From positions 248,001-312,000 of the forward strand of contig NZ_BQYJ01000004.1 in NCBI RefSeq assembly GCF_023168165.1: a stretch of 64,000 bases of DNA, read 5' to 3'. A program made the position numbers and the translations under genes. Under the pieces are notes generated by a model, which had not been told where the DNA came from, made no database searches, and was given only the letters and a program-made list of their open reading frames with translations. Each line of letters starts with the position of its first letter. Positions within the stretch are counted from its first letter, which is position 1. Source of the DNA: Niallia sp. NCCP-28. GTDB taxonomy: Bacteria; Bacillota; Bacilli; Bacillales; Cytobacillaceae. Below, in pieces: positions 8,408-16,630 of the stretch.

Positions 8408-8773
8408 CGTGCGAACATTTACTTTCATAAATGACTAGACTATATCTTCACCCTCTAAATACTTAGTTAGGGGTCGGGCACTTCGGATTCACAATGCTGA
8501 TGTACATCGCTTCACCTATGGATTTCATCATCATAGCTTTTCGCCTTAGATGGTTTATCCTAGTCGTTGAACCTTCTCCACTTTTTCAAGACAGGAGCTT
8601 GGCTGCTGATTGCCCAATCTTTTCTTTTTTCACACCTTCACGCCTACCATTTCTAGTTACGTTGTAGTAAGAAAAGCTCTTAGAGGTTCCCAGCAATTCA
8701 CCCGATAATACTCTCTAGCCGTTACCAGCTAGGACGACTGTGCTTGTTGCTGTTTTTAAGCAGCTAAAGCATA
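8408..8773 (-). ncRNA. Group I intron 1 interrupting the flagellin gene
   Basis: A 366-nt insert carrying the group I core on the minus strand: P (AATTGCTGGGAACC, ~8686-8699), Q (AATCAGCAGCCAAGC, ~8597-8611), R (GGTTCAACGACTAG, 8560-8573) and S (AAGATATAGTC, 8438-8448), with P7 pairing of GACTA and TAGTC. The 5' splice follows a U and the 3' end is a G in both possible frames. Unspliced mRNA stops after DVDYALAA. No endonuclease ORF is present. Self-splicing introns in flagellin genes are known in Geobacillus, so the site has precedent. Confidence 0.93.
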
Positions 8774-9991
8774 ATCAACGTCACGAACACGTGATTCAGC
8801 AGCAGTTAAGTTTTCAGAAGAAGTTGTTAAGTTATTGATAGTGTGATCTAAACGGTTTTGGTATGCCCCTAAACGCGAACGTTCTCCAGATACTTTACCA
8901 ATCGCTTGATCCAATACTTTAATTGCTGCACTAGATTTTGTAGAATCAGATAGATCCAATGCATATTCAGCAGTTCCTGATGTGCTAACATCTGTTAATT
9001 GATTAGCTGCTCCTGCTGCAGTAAAAGTTGCACCAACAACATCATCCCCAGTTGTTGTTCCAACACCTGCCGCAGTTCCGCCTGCAGCTGTTCCTGCAAC
9101 TCCAAGAGCAGCAGCACGCATATCATTAATTTGAACTGTGAATTGTTGTGATTGGTTTGCACCAATTTGTAATGAAATACCAGTTCCAGTTGTTGTTGCT
9201 GGCGTCGCTGGTACTGCTGGCGTTGCTGCTACAGCTGCTGTTAAACTATAAGTGAATTCATCACCAGTCACTGCTCCAGTCAATCCACTTAACTCTACAG
9301 TCATGCCATCTGTTGTAAAAGTAGTAGTACCGCCTGTTATAGTTGCATCTGTAATTGCATCGGTAGCTCCACCATCGATAGAGTAACCAGTTGCAGTTTT
9401 TTCAAGAGTTAAAGTTTTATCTGCGCTGCCACTATAAGTACCAGTTAAAGTAGCATTTCCTGTTGCAGTATTCCCTACAGTTGCTGTCATGTTTGTTGCA
9501 GATGCAAGATTTGTAGCTGCTACTGCTGGTACTGCTGGCGATCCTGAAGTACCTGGTGTTGTAACTATAGCTTTAGAACCATCCATTAACTTTTGTGTAT
9601 TGAACTCAGTAGTGTTACCAATACGGTTAATTTCAGATGTTAATTGATTCATTTCTTTTTGGATTTCACTGCGGTCATCCGTTGTATTCGTATCGTTTGC
9701 AGCTTGTGTTGCAAGTTCTTTCATACGTTGAAGGATATCAGTTGTTTCACTTAATGCACCTTCAGCAGTTTGCACTAAAGAAATACCATCTTGCGCGTTA
9801 CGAGATGCTTGATCCAATCCACGGATTTGTCCACGCATTTTTTCGGAAATCGCAAGACCTGCTGCATCGTCAGCTGCGCTGTTGATGCGAAGACCTGAAG
9901 ATAGTTTTTCCATAGATTTATTTTGTGCTTCTGATGCGCTGCTTAATTTGTTGTAAGTATTAAGAGCAGCGATATTATGATTAATTCTCAT
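8774..9991 (-). CDS. hag: Flagellin Hag, exon 1
   Basis: The main filament protein. The ATG at 9991 (MRINHNIAALNTYNKLS) has AAGGAGG 9 nt upstream; a longer reading from 10024 has no ribosome site. Residues 1-140 form the conserved D0/D1 domain (SSGLRINSAADDAAGLAISE). Residues ~145-320 are an Ala/Thr/Gly-rich, low-complexity surface region rich in PAVPA-type repeats. The last ~80 residues are the C-terminal D1 domain up to SRVRDVD. The D0 C-terminus is supplied by exon 2 after splicing of intron 1; without splicing the reading runs into the intron and stops at 8756. It lies downstream of fliW-csrA with its own SigD promoter. Confidence 0.93.
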
Positions 9992-10000
9992 TACTATTTT

Positions 10001-10030
10001 CCTCCTTGAAGTTGTTGTCCACATCCTTGT
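10001..10030 (-). promoter_or_regulatory. CsrA binding sites in the hag leader
   Basis: The leader RNA contains ACAAGGAUGU (10021-10030), a perfect match to the CsrA consensus, and a second GGA in the Shine-Dalgarno AAGGAGG (10001-10007). This is the two-site arrangement through which CsrA represses hag translation in B. subtilis, with FliW as antagonist. Both regulator genes lie immediately upstream. Confidence 0.8.
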
Positions 10031-10090
10031 GAACGTTAAGTTTAGTAGGAGTTAAGGAAGGTCGGCCGCCCTCCCTCTCTCTTACTTTCT

Positions 10091-10116
10091 ATATCGACTT
10101 CAAGGAAAAAGTTTTA
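10091..10116 (-). promoter_or_regulatory. SigD promoter of hag
   Basis: Minus strand TAAA (10113-10116), 14-nt spacer, GTCGATAT (10091-10098): one mismatch to the SigD -10 consensus GCCGATAT. It lies about 100 nt upstream of the flagellin start, leaving room for the CsrA-controlled leader. Confidence 0.8.
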
Positions 10117-10123
10117 AGAGATT

Positions 10124-10354
10124 TTATGATTTTTTTTCATTTTTTTTGAATAAATTTAGAAACGTTGAAATATCAGCTGATGCTGTTCTATTTTCTTGCA
10201 TAATTTGCTCATAAACTTCTTTGCGGAATATTTCAATATCCTTTGGTGCAGAGATGCCGATTTTTACTTGATCCCCTTTTGATGCAATAACTGTTATTTC
10301 TATATCTTCGCCAATTTTAATTACCTCACCGTTTTTTCGTGATAGAACTAGCAT
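10124..10354 (-). CDS. csrA: CsrA translational regulator
   Basis: A 76-aa RNA-binding dimer that represses flagellin translation. The sequence [22 protein letters not shown] and the following [22 protein letters not shown] are canonical CsrA. The start is 5 nt from the fliW stop, so translation is coupled with its antagonist, and hag lies directly downstream with CsrA sites in its leader. Confidence 0.97.
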   Translation of the reverse strand: MLVLSRKNGEVIKIGEDIEITVIASKGDQVKIGISAPKDIEIFRKEVYEQIMQENRTASADISTFLNLFKKNEKKS

Positions 10355-10358
10355 TTTA

Positions 10359-10805
10359 TCACCCTTTCACCAAAGATTTTTTGTTAGGCAATAAAAGATG
10401 CTTTGTTATATAATCCGTTTGATTTAAAATCACCTGTTTTGCCAGATTCTTTTTTTGATTCAAAATAATTGGCGCCTGCAGGTTTGCGGTAGTTTTTTCG
10501 AATGGCTCTTGAACCGTTAAAATAGCAAATACAAGAACATCTTTTTCTGAAGCAAGTTCCAACTGCTCTACTGCATTCTCTTCTAGATTAAAATCATAGT
10601 CTGAAAAAAATAAAAATGGGTTGGAGATGACAAATGCAAGTTGTTCATTTTGAATAGACTGGAGAGCAAAAAAACTTCCCTCTTCATCCAATGGCAGTAC
10701 AATAAATCTATCTTCATCAGGAAATCCTGGTATTGGCTTAACAAAACTTATTATTTCTTTTTCTTTTATTTCTTTTTCGCCATGATATTTTGTATTTATT
10801 TTCAC
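10359..10805 (-). CDS. fliW: FliW flagellar assembly factor
   Basis: A 148-aa protein that binds CsrA and also flagellin, coupling flagellin export to flagellin translation. It has the FliW pattern: [21 protein letters not shown], then FALQSI and the [13 protein letters not shown] block, with [20 protein letters not shown] in the C-terminal half. The order yviE-fliW-csrA-hag matches B. subtilis. No anomalies. Confidence 0.95.
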   Translation of the reverse strand: MKINTKYHGEKEIKEKEIISFVKPIPGFPDEDRFIVLPLDEEGSFFALQSIQNEQLAFVISNPFLFFSDYDFNLEENAVEQLELASEKDVLVFAILTVQEPFEKTTANLQAPIILNQKKNLAKQVILNQTDYITKHLLLPNKKSLVKG

Positions 10806-10820
10806 TTTTTTATCAGTCCT

Positions 10821-11411
10821 TTATATGTATTGTTCATAGTTTATCCCAACATGCTTTAAATTTTCAAAATCAATCTCTAAAGATGGATACTGCGCTAGCA
10901 TAATGGATACTTTCGATGGAGTATAGTTAAAAATAGGCTTATTTGCTTTTGCATTAATAATAGGATCTTTTTGCTCCACTTCTATGTTTACTTCACCTGG
11001 ATCATAGTCTAATTTCACACTGCCTGGCGAGGGAATCCAGCCTAATCCAAATTGTTTTGGTTCTCCTTCACTATTTCGTTTTGCTTGCTGCGGGATGGGA
11101 TTAGAGGTGCCTTTTTGAATTTGCATCAGCTCCCTGCCCTCTTGAGCCCTTCTTGCAATTCCTTCTAGCCATGCTTGTTTTCCTTCCGCCGCGGCATCTT
11201 CAATCATCCTTGGTACACTTTTATAGCCGACATCTTCTCTTGCTTTTGTTTGGTCAATCGTTAGTTTTGCAGGTCTTCTTTCGATCGTCACTTCTGCCTT
11301 TGGCTGTTCTATCTCTAAATCTGCTTTTGGCTGTTCCATATCGAGTGAACCTTTTTCAACATGAATATCCAATCTAGCCGGAGTTGACTGTAATCTGATT
11401 TGCGGGAACAT
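10821..11411 (-). CDS. yviE: YviE-like flagellar-operon protein (DUF6470)
   Basis: A 196-aa protein that begins MFPQIRLQSTPARLDI and carries tandem short motifs with a 'QPKAxxxIE' period between residues ~25 and 55, then SVPRMIEDAAAEGKQAWLEGIARRA. This is the YviE/DUF6470 family, found between flgL and fliW in Bacillus. Its role is unknown. It is compact and soluble, with no signal sequence. The DNA between it and flgL is occupied by two repeat elements. Confidence 0.8.
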   Translation of the reverse strand: MFPQIRLQSTPARLDIHVEKGSLDMEQPKADLEIEQPKAEVTIERRPAKLTIDQTKAREDVGYKSVPRMIEDAAAEGKQAWLEGIARRAQEGRELMQIQKGTSNPIPQQAKRNSEGEPKQFGLGWIPSPGSVKLDYDPGEVNIEVEQKDPIINAKANKPIFNYTPSKVSIMLAQYPSLEIDFENLKHVGINYEQYI

Positions 11412-11471
11412 ACGCTTTTTCTCCTTTTCTTTTTATGTAAAAGTGTTTTTTTTAAATAAGTTATAGACACA

Positions 11472-11606
11472 GGCTGATTGGAGCGGAAGGTGCGAGACTC
11501 CTGCGGGAGCAGCGGGACAGGTGAGACCCCGCAAGGCACAGCCTGAGGAGGCTCAACGCCCGCCCCGCGGAAAGCGAGCACCTGCAGCGGAAATCAGCCA
11601 CTTGTT
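11472..11606 (+). repeat. GC-rich dispersed repeat R2 (Bacillus-type GGAGCGGAAGG element)
   Basis: A GC-rich block in an AT-rich background, starting 'gattggagcggaaggtgcga' and ending 'gagcacctgcagcggaaat'. The ends are partly complementary and inner arms (gcgggagcagcggg and cccgccccgcgg) form a long hairpin. A similar copy lies at 46918-47035 and decayed reverse copies at 14850-14925 and 61205-61252. It is non-coding; elements of this look are common between genes in Bacillaceae. Confidence 0.8.
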
Positions 11607-11640
11607 TTATAACACCAAAATTTACGAAAACAATCTATAA

Positions 11641-11752
11641 GTGAAACTTCAATCAGGCTTTTACGGGCAAGTTTCTATCCACCTACATTTCTCATTTTCT
11701 CTTATAATCTTGAGATGGGGGTTTTACTGCCCGTTAATGCGTGATAAAAAAA
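11641..11752 (-). repeat. Dispersed intergenic repeat R1 (reverse copy)
   Basis: Begins gtgaaacttcaatcaggc and ends gcccgttaatgcgtgataaa, the reverse orientation of the 55193-55335 copy. It sits directly beside the R2 element, downstream of flgL. Confidence 0.75.
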
Positions 11753-11818
11753 GGACTAGACAACTATCCCTACAACTAAAATCTATAGTGTAGTTATAGG
11801 CATCTAACCCTTTTTAAA
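11749..11818 (-). terminator. Probable terminator of the flgL operon
   Basis: On the minus strand AAAAAGGGTTAGA pairs imperfectly with TCTAGTCCTTTTTT around an internal stem (CTATAACTAC / GTAGGGATAG), right after the flgL stop. Confidence 0.55.
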
Positions 11819-11821
11819 TGA

Positions 11822-12706
11822 TTATCTTAAAAAATCAATCAATGATGTTTGAATAATTTTTGCGGCAACGCTTAATGCTGCATTATGCACGCTTTCCTGC
11901 ACAGAAAGATTCGTAATGGCTTTTTCCATATCAACATCTTCATTATCGGACAGCACTTTATTTGCCAACACATTTTGGGAATCTAGTCTTGTTTCAACTA
12001 ATTCTAAACGGTTATAGCGCGCTCCCAGTTCTGTACGTTGAGTTGTAAGATCGTCTGTAACTGTATCTAATCGTGAAAGCAAATCATCCAATCCTGCTGT
12101 ATCATTATTTTGCATTTTTTCTTGAATGCTTTGCACAACGTCAAACATTTCTTGGCTGAATGCAGTTGGACTGACATTGATTTTTAAATTAATGCCGCTA
12201 GACACTTGTACATTATAATTATCAATCGCTGGATCCGTAGCATTTGCAGCAACTTGCGGCGGATTTCCACTTACAAGGGGCTGTGAAATATCTGTTCCAT
12301 GAAAGATATATTTTCCATTTACTTTGGAATTGGCAACCGTCACTAAATCTTGTTTAATCTGCTCAATCTCTTGGGCAATGGCTGTTCTTGCATCTGCACT
12401 ATTTGTATCACTTTTCCCGTTAATCAACAATTCACGAATACGCTGCAATCCAGTATTCGCCTGCTCTAAACTCGCTTCCGAGTTATCCATCCACAAATAG
12501 CCTTCAGATAGGTTTCGCTGATATTGTTCTACTTCCGATAAATTGGAGCGATAGAACATTCCTTTCATCGCAACAACGGGATCATCAGATGGTTTGGTGA
12601 TTTTTTTGCCTGATGCTACTTGATTGGATAAGTCATTTAACTTATTATAGCTGCTGCTTATATTGCGCAGGGAATTGGCTGAAACCATTGATTGTGTAAC
12701 ACGCAT
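11822..12706 (-). CDS. flgL: FlgL hook-filament junction protein (HAP3)
   Basis: A 294-aa hook-associated protein that joins the hook to the filament. The flagellin-like N-terminus (MRVTQSMVSANSLRNIS, then NDLSNQVASGKKITKPSDDPV) and the C-terminal helix ending in SVAAKIIQTSLIDFLR are typical. It starts 10 nt after the flgK stop, in the order flgM-flgN-flgK-flgL. Normal length. Confidence 0.96.
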   Translation of the reverse strand: MRVTQSMVSANSLRNISSSYNKLNDLSNQVASGKKITKPSDDPVVAMKGMFYRSNLSEVEQYQRNLSEGYLWMDNSEASLEQANTGLQRIRELLINGKSDTNSADARTAIAQEIEQIKQDLVTVANSKVNGKYIFHGTDISQPLVSGNPPQVAANATDPAIDNYNVQVSSGINLKINVSPTAFSQEMFDVVQSIQEKMQNNDTAGLDDLLSRLDTVTDDLTTQRTELGARYNRLELVETRLDSQNVLANKVLSDNEDVDMEKAITNLSVQESVHNAALSVAAKIIQTSLIDFLR

Positions 12707-12716
12707 TATTATTCAC

Positions 12717-14267
12717 CTACCTTCTTAACCCATTAATAATCGTATCTAATAGTTCATCTGTTAAAGAAATCATTCTTGCAGATGCATTGTATGCTTGCTG
12801 GTATTGAATCATATTGGTCATTTCTTCATCCAACGAAACAGAACTGACACTCATTCGTTTATTTTCAACCGTTTGCTGTAAGGTTGTAGAGTTGGAAAAC
12901 ATTTTCGAAGCTTCTTGGGCGCTTACTGCCATGCTTCCAATAACCCCTTCAAAATAATTGCGGAAGGTTGCCTGCTCTGAATTATCGCCATAATCATATT
13001 TATTGTTGATAATCTCTGCCAGCGCACTCGCAATTGTTGCATCTCCTAAAGTAGCAGAACTAGGATTTGCACCAGAAGCATTTGCAATATTATCTAAACT
13101 GCTTTTAATTGCATCTGAAATTGTAATTCGGCTTGCAAAACCGTCACGGCTTGTAATTGAGCCGCCTGCGCTTTTGGAATCAGCAAAAAAAGAAATATCT
13201 TGATTGGCTCCTGCTGTTATTTCATTTGGGCTCATCCCATCCCCATGAACGGCATTAAATTGGGTCGCAAAGGTATAGGCCAGATTATCCAACTCTGTGA
13301 GCATATCATTGTAGATTCCTTTAATATCGCCATTGGTATCTTCATAACCATAGGATTCGACAATGCTTTTTAATTTGCCTGTTGAATCAAAGTTGTTTAT
13401 GTCCACTGTTGTGCCGCCAACCGAAATAGAAGCGACAGCTGTATCTGCACTATTTTTATTGACGCTTAGTTTGTTATAGCCATTGGCATCCACTAATGTT
13501 GCGACTGCAGTGCCATCATCATTTACTAAGCTGACAATCGCTTTTCCTTCTGCTTGCGCTAAACCATTTCCGCCTGTGCTTTCATAGCTTACTTTTATTT
13601 TCACGTAATTGGATAGGTCGTCCAAAAGGCTGTCCCGCTTATCGTATAAATCATTTGGCAAATAGCCATTTGGTTCCACTGTTGCGATTTGTTTATTTAA
13701 TGCATCCAATTGAGATAAAATTGTATTTACTGCTTTTTCAGAAACGCCAATTTCATTTTCAATATTGGTTTTTTCTGCTGAAACAGTTTTATATAAATAA
13801 TTGAATGTATCGGCAACCGCAATTCCTCTTTGGCGGACAACGGCGCGAGCTCCAGCGTTTTGCGGATCTGATGCAAAGTCTTGCAGAGAAGACCAAAAAG
13901 AATCCATTGCAGCTGACAGCCCAGAATCAGATGGTTCATTCATGATTGTCTCTAAGTTGCTTAATGCAGAAGATCGGTTTTCCCAATAGCCTAGTTTGCT
14001 GTTTTCAGAGCGATATTGGGTATCAAGAAAGGTTTCTCTTAGCCTTGTAACCGTTGTTGCTTCCACACCTGTGCCAATTTGTCCTGCTATCTTTGGAGCA
14101 TTCATGCCTACAGAAGGATAGCTTGTCGTTTGCTGCAGATCAACACGCTGTCTTGTATAGCCAAGTGTATTTGCATTGGAAATATTATTGCCTGTTGTAT
14201 ATAAGGCGCTTTGTTGGGCGACTAAACCTCGTTTTGCAGTTTCTAGCCCCATAAAGGTTGATGCCAT
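12717..14267 (-). CDS. flgK: FlgK hook-filament junction protein (HAP1)
   Basis: A 516-aa protein that caps the hook and carries the junction to FlgL. The N-terminus FMGLETAKRGLVAQQSALYT and NNISNANTLGYTRQRVDL is the rod/hook-family signature. The C-terminus NMIQYQQAYNASARMISL is the matching C-terminal D0 signature. The length is at the upper end for Bacillus FlgK, with the variable middle domain intact. It is followed within 10 nt by flgL. Confidence 0.97.
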   Translation of the reverse strand: MASTFMGLETAKRGLVAQQSALYTTGNNISNANTLGYTRQRVDLQQTTSYPSVGMNAPKIAGQIGTGVEATTVTRLRETFLDTQYRSENSKLGYWENRSSALSNLETIMNEPSDSGLSAAMDSFWSSLQDFASDPQNAGARAVVRQRGIAVADTFNYLYKTVSAEKTNIENEIGVSEKAVNTILSQLDALNKQIATVEPNGYLPNDLYDKRDSLLDDLSNYVKIKVSYESTGGNGLAQAEGKAIVSLVNDDGTAVATLVDANGYNKLSVNKNSADTAVASISVGGTTVDINNFDSTGKLKSIVESYGYEDTNGDIKGIYNDMLTELDNLAYTFATQFNAVHGDGMSPNEITAGANQDISFFADSKSAGGSITSRDGFASRITISDAIKSSLDNIANASGANPSSATLGDATIASALAEIINNKYDYGDNSEQATFRNYFEGVIGSMAVSAQEASKMFSNSTTLQQTVENKRMSVSSVSLDEEMTNMIQYQQAYNASARMISLTDELLDTIINGLRR

Positions 14268-14280
14268 AACCGTTCCTCCA

Positions 14281-14778
14281 CTATGCTTTTATATTTAATA
14301 GACTCATAGATTGTTTGCCAATTGTATCCGTTCTGATTGCATCTCCATTTAAAGGTCTTCCATAGTTGATGCTTCTGTTTGTTGGCTTAAATGCATTTAA
14401 TGAAACATTGACGAATTGCAGCGATTGCGTCAGCAGCTGCTGATTTAATGTATTTGCTTCTTTTAAATCCATTATAATTTGTTTTAAGTTATCCGCTGTT
14501 TCTGCCACTTTTGCTGCTTCCTCTTGATTGAGACGCTTTATGCAGTCTGTAAGCGATGGATGCAGAAGTTCTGGGGCAATTTTTTTTGCTGCATTTTGCC
14601 GTGCAGCTTCAAGCTTTTGAATGCTCATAATATGAGCTTGTTCATCTTTCATGATTTGCTGAAGAGGCTCAATGTCCCCCTTTTTAATAACCTCTGTTTT
14701 GTTCCCGGCAATTGCATGCAAACTTTTATGCAGCTTCACCATTTTTTCCAATATATCGATTAATAATAGTCCAGACAT
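14281..14778 (-). CDS. flgN: FlgN export chaperone
   Basis: A 165-aa, almost entirely helical protein, the cytosolic chaperone for FlgK and FlgL. The family is recognised by the N-terminal heptad pattern (LLIDILEKMVKLHKSLHAIA), the EQAHIMSIQKLEAARQ segment and the position directly before flgK, 13 nt away. An R2 repeat remnant separates it from flgM. Sequence conservation in the family is low, so context carries part of the call. Confidence 0.88.
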   Translation of the reverse strand: MSGLLLIDILEKMVKLHKSLHAIAGNKTEVIKKGDIEPLQQIMKDEQAHIMSIQKLEAARQNAAKKIAPELLHPSLTDCIKRLNQEEAAKVAETADNLKQIIMDLKEANTLNQQLLTQSLQFVNVSLNAFKPTNRSINYGRPLNGDAIRTDTIGKQSMSLLNIKA

Positions 14779-14849
14779 CGCTGCCCCTCCTTTTCTTTTT
14801 AATTTTTTGCTCTTTTTTCAAGGATTGTTGTCTGCGCTTATGAATGAAG

Positions 14850-14925
14850 CCCGCTGATTTCCGCTTCTGGCACTTGCTTTCCGCAGGAGTCAAATGCCCT
14901 CCGCTCCAATCCACTCAGTTTGTTA
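14850..14925 (-). repeat. Decayed R2 repeat between flgM and flgN
   Basis: Contains gctgatttccgcttctggca and ctttccgcaggagtcaaat...cgctccaatc, the reverse complement of the R2 termini at 11472-11606, with the central hairpin mostly deleted. Confidence 0.65.
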
Positions 14926-14969
14926 AACTTCATTTCATGATAAAAGGCAACCGGCTTTACAAAAACAGC

Positions 14970-15239
14970 TTAGTTTTTAGAATAGAAATTTAAAATGCTT
15001 TTTGCGACATCTTGCGCTTTTACTTCATAGGTTCCTGCTTGCACTTGTTTTTTCAGCGCTTCGATTTTTTCTGCTCTTTCAGAAGAAATTTGCGACACTT
15101 GCTGCAATTCTTTTGCTGCTGCAGAAATTTCTACTTTATCTGTTCCTTTTGCTGCTTCTGTTTTATTTGCTGCGTTGATTTTATTGACTGAATTTTTATA
15201 TGGGTTAATACCTTGTGTTCCAAAATTATTAATTTTCAT
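14970..15239 (-). CDS. flgM: FlgM anti-sigma-D factor
   Basis: An 89-aa inhibitor of the flagellar sigma factor SigD. I place the start at 15239 (MKINNFGTQGINPYKNSVNK), which has GGGAGGAG 6 nt upstream, rather than at 15269. The C-terminal half (DKVEISAAAKELQQ, then RAEKIEALKKQVQAGTYEV) is the SigD-binding FlgM signature. A strong SigD promoter lies 50 nt upstream, giving the usual feedback loop. It leads the flgM-N-K-L unit. Confidence 0.95.
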   Translation of the reverse strand: MKINNFGTQGINPYKNSVNKINAANKTEAAKGTDKVEISAAAKELQQVSQISSERAEKIEALKKQVQAGTYEVKAQDVAKSILNFYSKN

Positions 15240-15287
15240 CGTGTACTCCTCCCTTTCGATTCCGAACAAATTATATGATTACTTCTA

Positions 15288-15313
15288 TTATCGGATGATT
15301 AGCTAACCATTTA
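15288..15313 (-). promoter_or_regulatory. SigD promoter of the flgM operon
   Basis: Minus strand TAAA (15310-15313), 14-nt spacer, TCCGATAA (15288-15295), one base from the SigD consensus GCCGATAA. Confidence 0.82.
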
Positions 15314-15498
15314 AACATTTCCTGTTGATTTTCTTAAAATACGCCAAATTAACTAAACAAATGCAGATTAAATAGAGAATATTTACCTAACATAGGATTT
15401 ATAATGAAGACATTTGGACTGTTTTTATTTAGACAAGTGGATAAAAAGTGGATTATGGATGAGGCTTATTTAAGGAATAACGTATATCGCTATTCCCT

Positions 15499-15906
15499 TT
15501 ATTCCTTTTCTGAATAATATGTCGAACTTCTTTTTGTCAGTTCTTTTTTCCGAGCTTCCTCTGCTTCTAAACTTTTTAGGCCTGTTTTCATATCAGCTGA
15601 ACATTTTGAACACAGTCTTCCTGCTCGTATTTCTGTTCCGCATTTTGCACATGGATAGCCCAAATTTGGAAATTGCGCAAGTTTAATGCGTCCTTTTTTG
15701 ATAAACTTATATATAAGGGTTGCTTTTACTCCTGTCGCTTCCACTACTTCATCCATTCTTGCTGTTCGATTATGCTTTTTGCGGATAAATTGATACACTT
15801 TATCAAAATCAGCTTCTTCCTCTTTCCAGCATTTAGTGCATGTTTCTCTGAAGCTGTTGACTACATATAATTCCCCGCATTTTGGACAATTCTCTAGATT
15901 GGCCAT
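15499..15906 (-). CDS. yvyF: YvyF-like flagellar-operon protein (TIGR03826)
   Basis: About 135 aa. Paired zinc-ribbon motifs at the N-terminus (CPKCGELYV, CTKCW) and middle (CAKCGTEI, CSKCS) flank a MerR/Tox-REase-like helix-turn-helix (VVEATGVKATLIYKFIKKGRI). I choose the ATG at 15906 (MANLENCPKC) because it begins the conserved part and has GTGGGG upstream; the frame is open to 15960, overlapping comFC. It lies between comFC and flgM as in B. subtilis. It is a likely regulator of the flagellar operon, but its target is unknown. Confidence 0.88.
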   Translation of the reverse strand: MANLENCPKCGELYVVNSFRETCTKCWKEEEADFDKVYQFIRKKHNRTARMDEVVEATGVKATLIYKFIKKGRIKLAQFPNLGYPCAKCGTEIRAGRLCSKCSADMKTGLKSLEAEEARKKELTKRSSTYYSEKE

Positions 15907-15934
15907 ACCCCTTTTCCCCACTTTCGCCTTTAGT

Positions 15935-16630
15935 TCATCTTGCAATGGTAAAAGAAACAACAGATTTTGCTCCTGCCTCTTTTACAGCCATTGCTGCATG
16001 ATGCAATGTTGCTCCTGTAGTATATATATCGTCAACTAGGATCACATCTTGAGAGATAATCTTTTTGTTATTTTCTACTGCAAACACAGTCTCTGCTTCT
16101 AACCTTGCAGCACGTGTTTTTTTTGATTGTTTTTCACTATGCATCCTTGTTAAACAATTTGCACTAGGAATGCCAGCACCATGCAAAATGGCTTCCGTCT
16201 GGTTAAATCCTCGTTCGTACAAACGAACTTTGCTTAAAGGAATGGGAATGGCAACTTTATTGTGAAATAGCTTTTTAGGGATATATAAAGAAAAGGAGCC
16301 TGCAATCTGATAATCTCCTCGATATTTAAACCGGGCAATCACTTCTTTTAAAAAATCATTATATAAAAATAATGAAGAGTTTTGTTTTAAAACACCTTTC
16401 CATTTAGAATTTTCTTCCCATCTTTTGCAATCATGGCAAATGTCATCATAAATAAATGAAGCATCTAAATCCACTAGAGGCCGATTGCAAATCGTGCAGC
16501 ATTCCCCAACAATCGGCACTAGTTTTTGTTTGCAGCCATCACATAAATAAAAAGGCGGTTCTTTTGATAAAAAATAGGTCCAGTTAAAAACAGGAATCAC
16601 TTCTGTTAAACAAATGACACAGTATATCAT
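15935..16630 (-). CDS. comFC: ComFC competence protein (phosphoribosyltransferase-like)
   Basis: A 231-aa cytosolic protein needed for DNA uptake during competence. It has an N-terminal zinc site (CVICLTEV, CDGC, CTICNRP, CHDCKRW) and a C-terminal PRTase fold with the VILVDDIYTTGATL PRPP loop. The ATG directly follows the comFA TAA. comFB, which lies between the two genes in B. subtilis, is missing here. It works with ComFA in handling incoming single strands. Confidence 0.95.
   Translation of the reverse strand: MIYCVICLTEVIPVFNWTYFLSKEPPFYLCDGCKQKLVPIVGECCTICNRPLVDLDASFIYDDICHDCKRWEENSKWKGVLKQNSSLFLYNDFLKEVIARFKYRGDYQIAGSFSLYIPKKLFHNKVAIPIPLSKVRLYERGFNQTEAILHGAGIPSANCLTRMHSEKQSKKTRAARLEAETVFAVENNKKIISQDVILVDDIYTTGATLHHAAMAVKEAGAKSVVSFTIAR

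Noticed and set aside
8756-8773. Flagellin C-terminus DVDYALAA as encoded
   Set aside because: The last residues come from reading into intron 1; the family C-terminus is in exon 2 at 8294-8407.
11315-11581. 88-aa frame across the R2 repeat
   Set aside because: Runs through a non-coding GC-rich repeat; Pro/Arg-rich artefact.
15836-16265. Plus-strand ORFs opposite comFC and yvyF
   Set aside because: Antisense shadows of well-conserved genes.
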